Notes under the pieces: model-generated
Told to the model about the DNA's origin: nothing
Databases searched by the model: none
Seen by the model: the letters and a program-made list of their open reading frames with translations, nothing else
Program-made: the position numbers and the translations under genes
DNA from: Ectocarpus siliculosus
Taxonomy: Eukaryota; Sar; Phaeophyceae; Ectocarpales; Ectocarpaceae
NCBI GenBank assembly: GCA_000310025.1
Contig: FN649727.1
Location: forward strand, 6,740,320-6,756,869
DNA: 16,550 nucleotides
Direction: 5' to 3'
In this document: positions 16,134 through 16,550 of the stretch, piece by piece
Layout: the number at the start of each line of letters is the position of its first letter
Position numbering within the stretch: position 1 is the stretch's first letter

Positions 16134-16550
16134 AAAGGTTTTTTTTTTTTTTTTTGGGAAAAACCTGTTTAAATTTGGGGGGGTCCCCCCCCCCCCCTGG
16201 GAATTCCCCCCTTTTAATGCAAAATTTTTTTGGGCTGGGCTCCCCCCCTCATGGAAAACGGCCCAAAAAATCCGGGGTTGGGTTTTTTTCAAAATTTTTT
16301 TTTGCCCCAAAGGAAACCCCCCACCTTTTCCCCCCCCTCAAAAAAACCCCCTACCTGTTTCAGGGGGACAAAACCCTAAAAAAAAAATTTTTTTTTGTTT
16401 TTCCGGAAAAAGGGGGAAACCGTTTAAAACTTTTTTTTGTTTTTTCCGAGGAAGGGGGGGAAAAACCAGGGGAAGAAAACCCCCCCCCCCCCTTGCCCCC
16501 CCAGGTTTTCCCCAAGCTTGGGGAGCAACCCCCCCCTCCCAACTGGGGGG
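16134..16550. other. Low-quality contig end
   Basis: Dominated by runs of all four bases (T, G, C and A runs of 5 to 18) with almost no ordinary sequence between them, and blurred words such as GTTTAAA. This is how the tail of a poor Sanger read looks. Nothing here should be annotated as biology. Confidence 0.75.

Noticed and set aside
16360-16542. Gly/Lys-rich 60-codon frame at the window end
   Set aside because: It lies entirely in the low-quality homopolymer tail.

Overview
This is eukaryotic genomic DNA. Short exons with GT(or GC)-AG borders are separated by introns of about 0.2 to 1.5 kb, and exon phases chain together across them. There is no bacterial operon layout. Intron-rich genes on alternating strands, moderate-to-high GC, Ser/His homopolymer tracts in exons and many C/G homopolymer runs suggest a stramenopile alga, most likely a brown alga of the Ectocarpus type. 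That assignment is inferred from gene style, not from a marker gene. Both window ends (about 1-76 and 16134-16550) look like low-quality sequence, and each abuts a dispersed repeat, so the window is probably one whole shotgun contig that stopped in repeats.

Layout: (1) 77-about 260 is a G-run-bounded dispersed repeat. (2) 714-3017 (+) holds the last three exons of RAD50, the ATPase of the MRE11-RAD50-NBS1 break-repair complex, with a dispersed repeat in one intron. (3) 3018-5470 is a convergent intergenic/3'-UTR stretch with nothing recognisable beyond a short direct repeat. (4) 5471-7124 (-) is a two-exon gene for a predicted 450-residue coiled-coil protein of unknown function. (5) 7125-7762 is the spacer between divergent gene starts. 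(6) 7763-15433 (+) is a chain of eleven phase-compatible exons. The last five encode an SMP domain, the lipid-transfer module of membrane contact sites. The first six encode a signal-peptide-like N-terminus, a Ser tract, helical segments and a His tract. It could be one long gene or two adjacent ones, and its 3' end lies beyond the contig.

The least ordinary content is a family of about 600-700 bp elements bounded at both ends by C (or G) runs: copies at 1314-1923, 11356-11968 and, inverted, 15442-16133. Each has about 60 bp head sub-repeats, a palindrome with a T-rich loop and a conserved terminus. A shorter family (77-about 260 and 10925-about 11120) shares that terminus. All copies with a known context lie in introns. 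The RAD50 and coiled-coil genes converge, while the coiled-coil and SMP genes diverge from a shared 638 bp spacer. No functional link among the three genes is evident.
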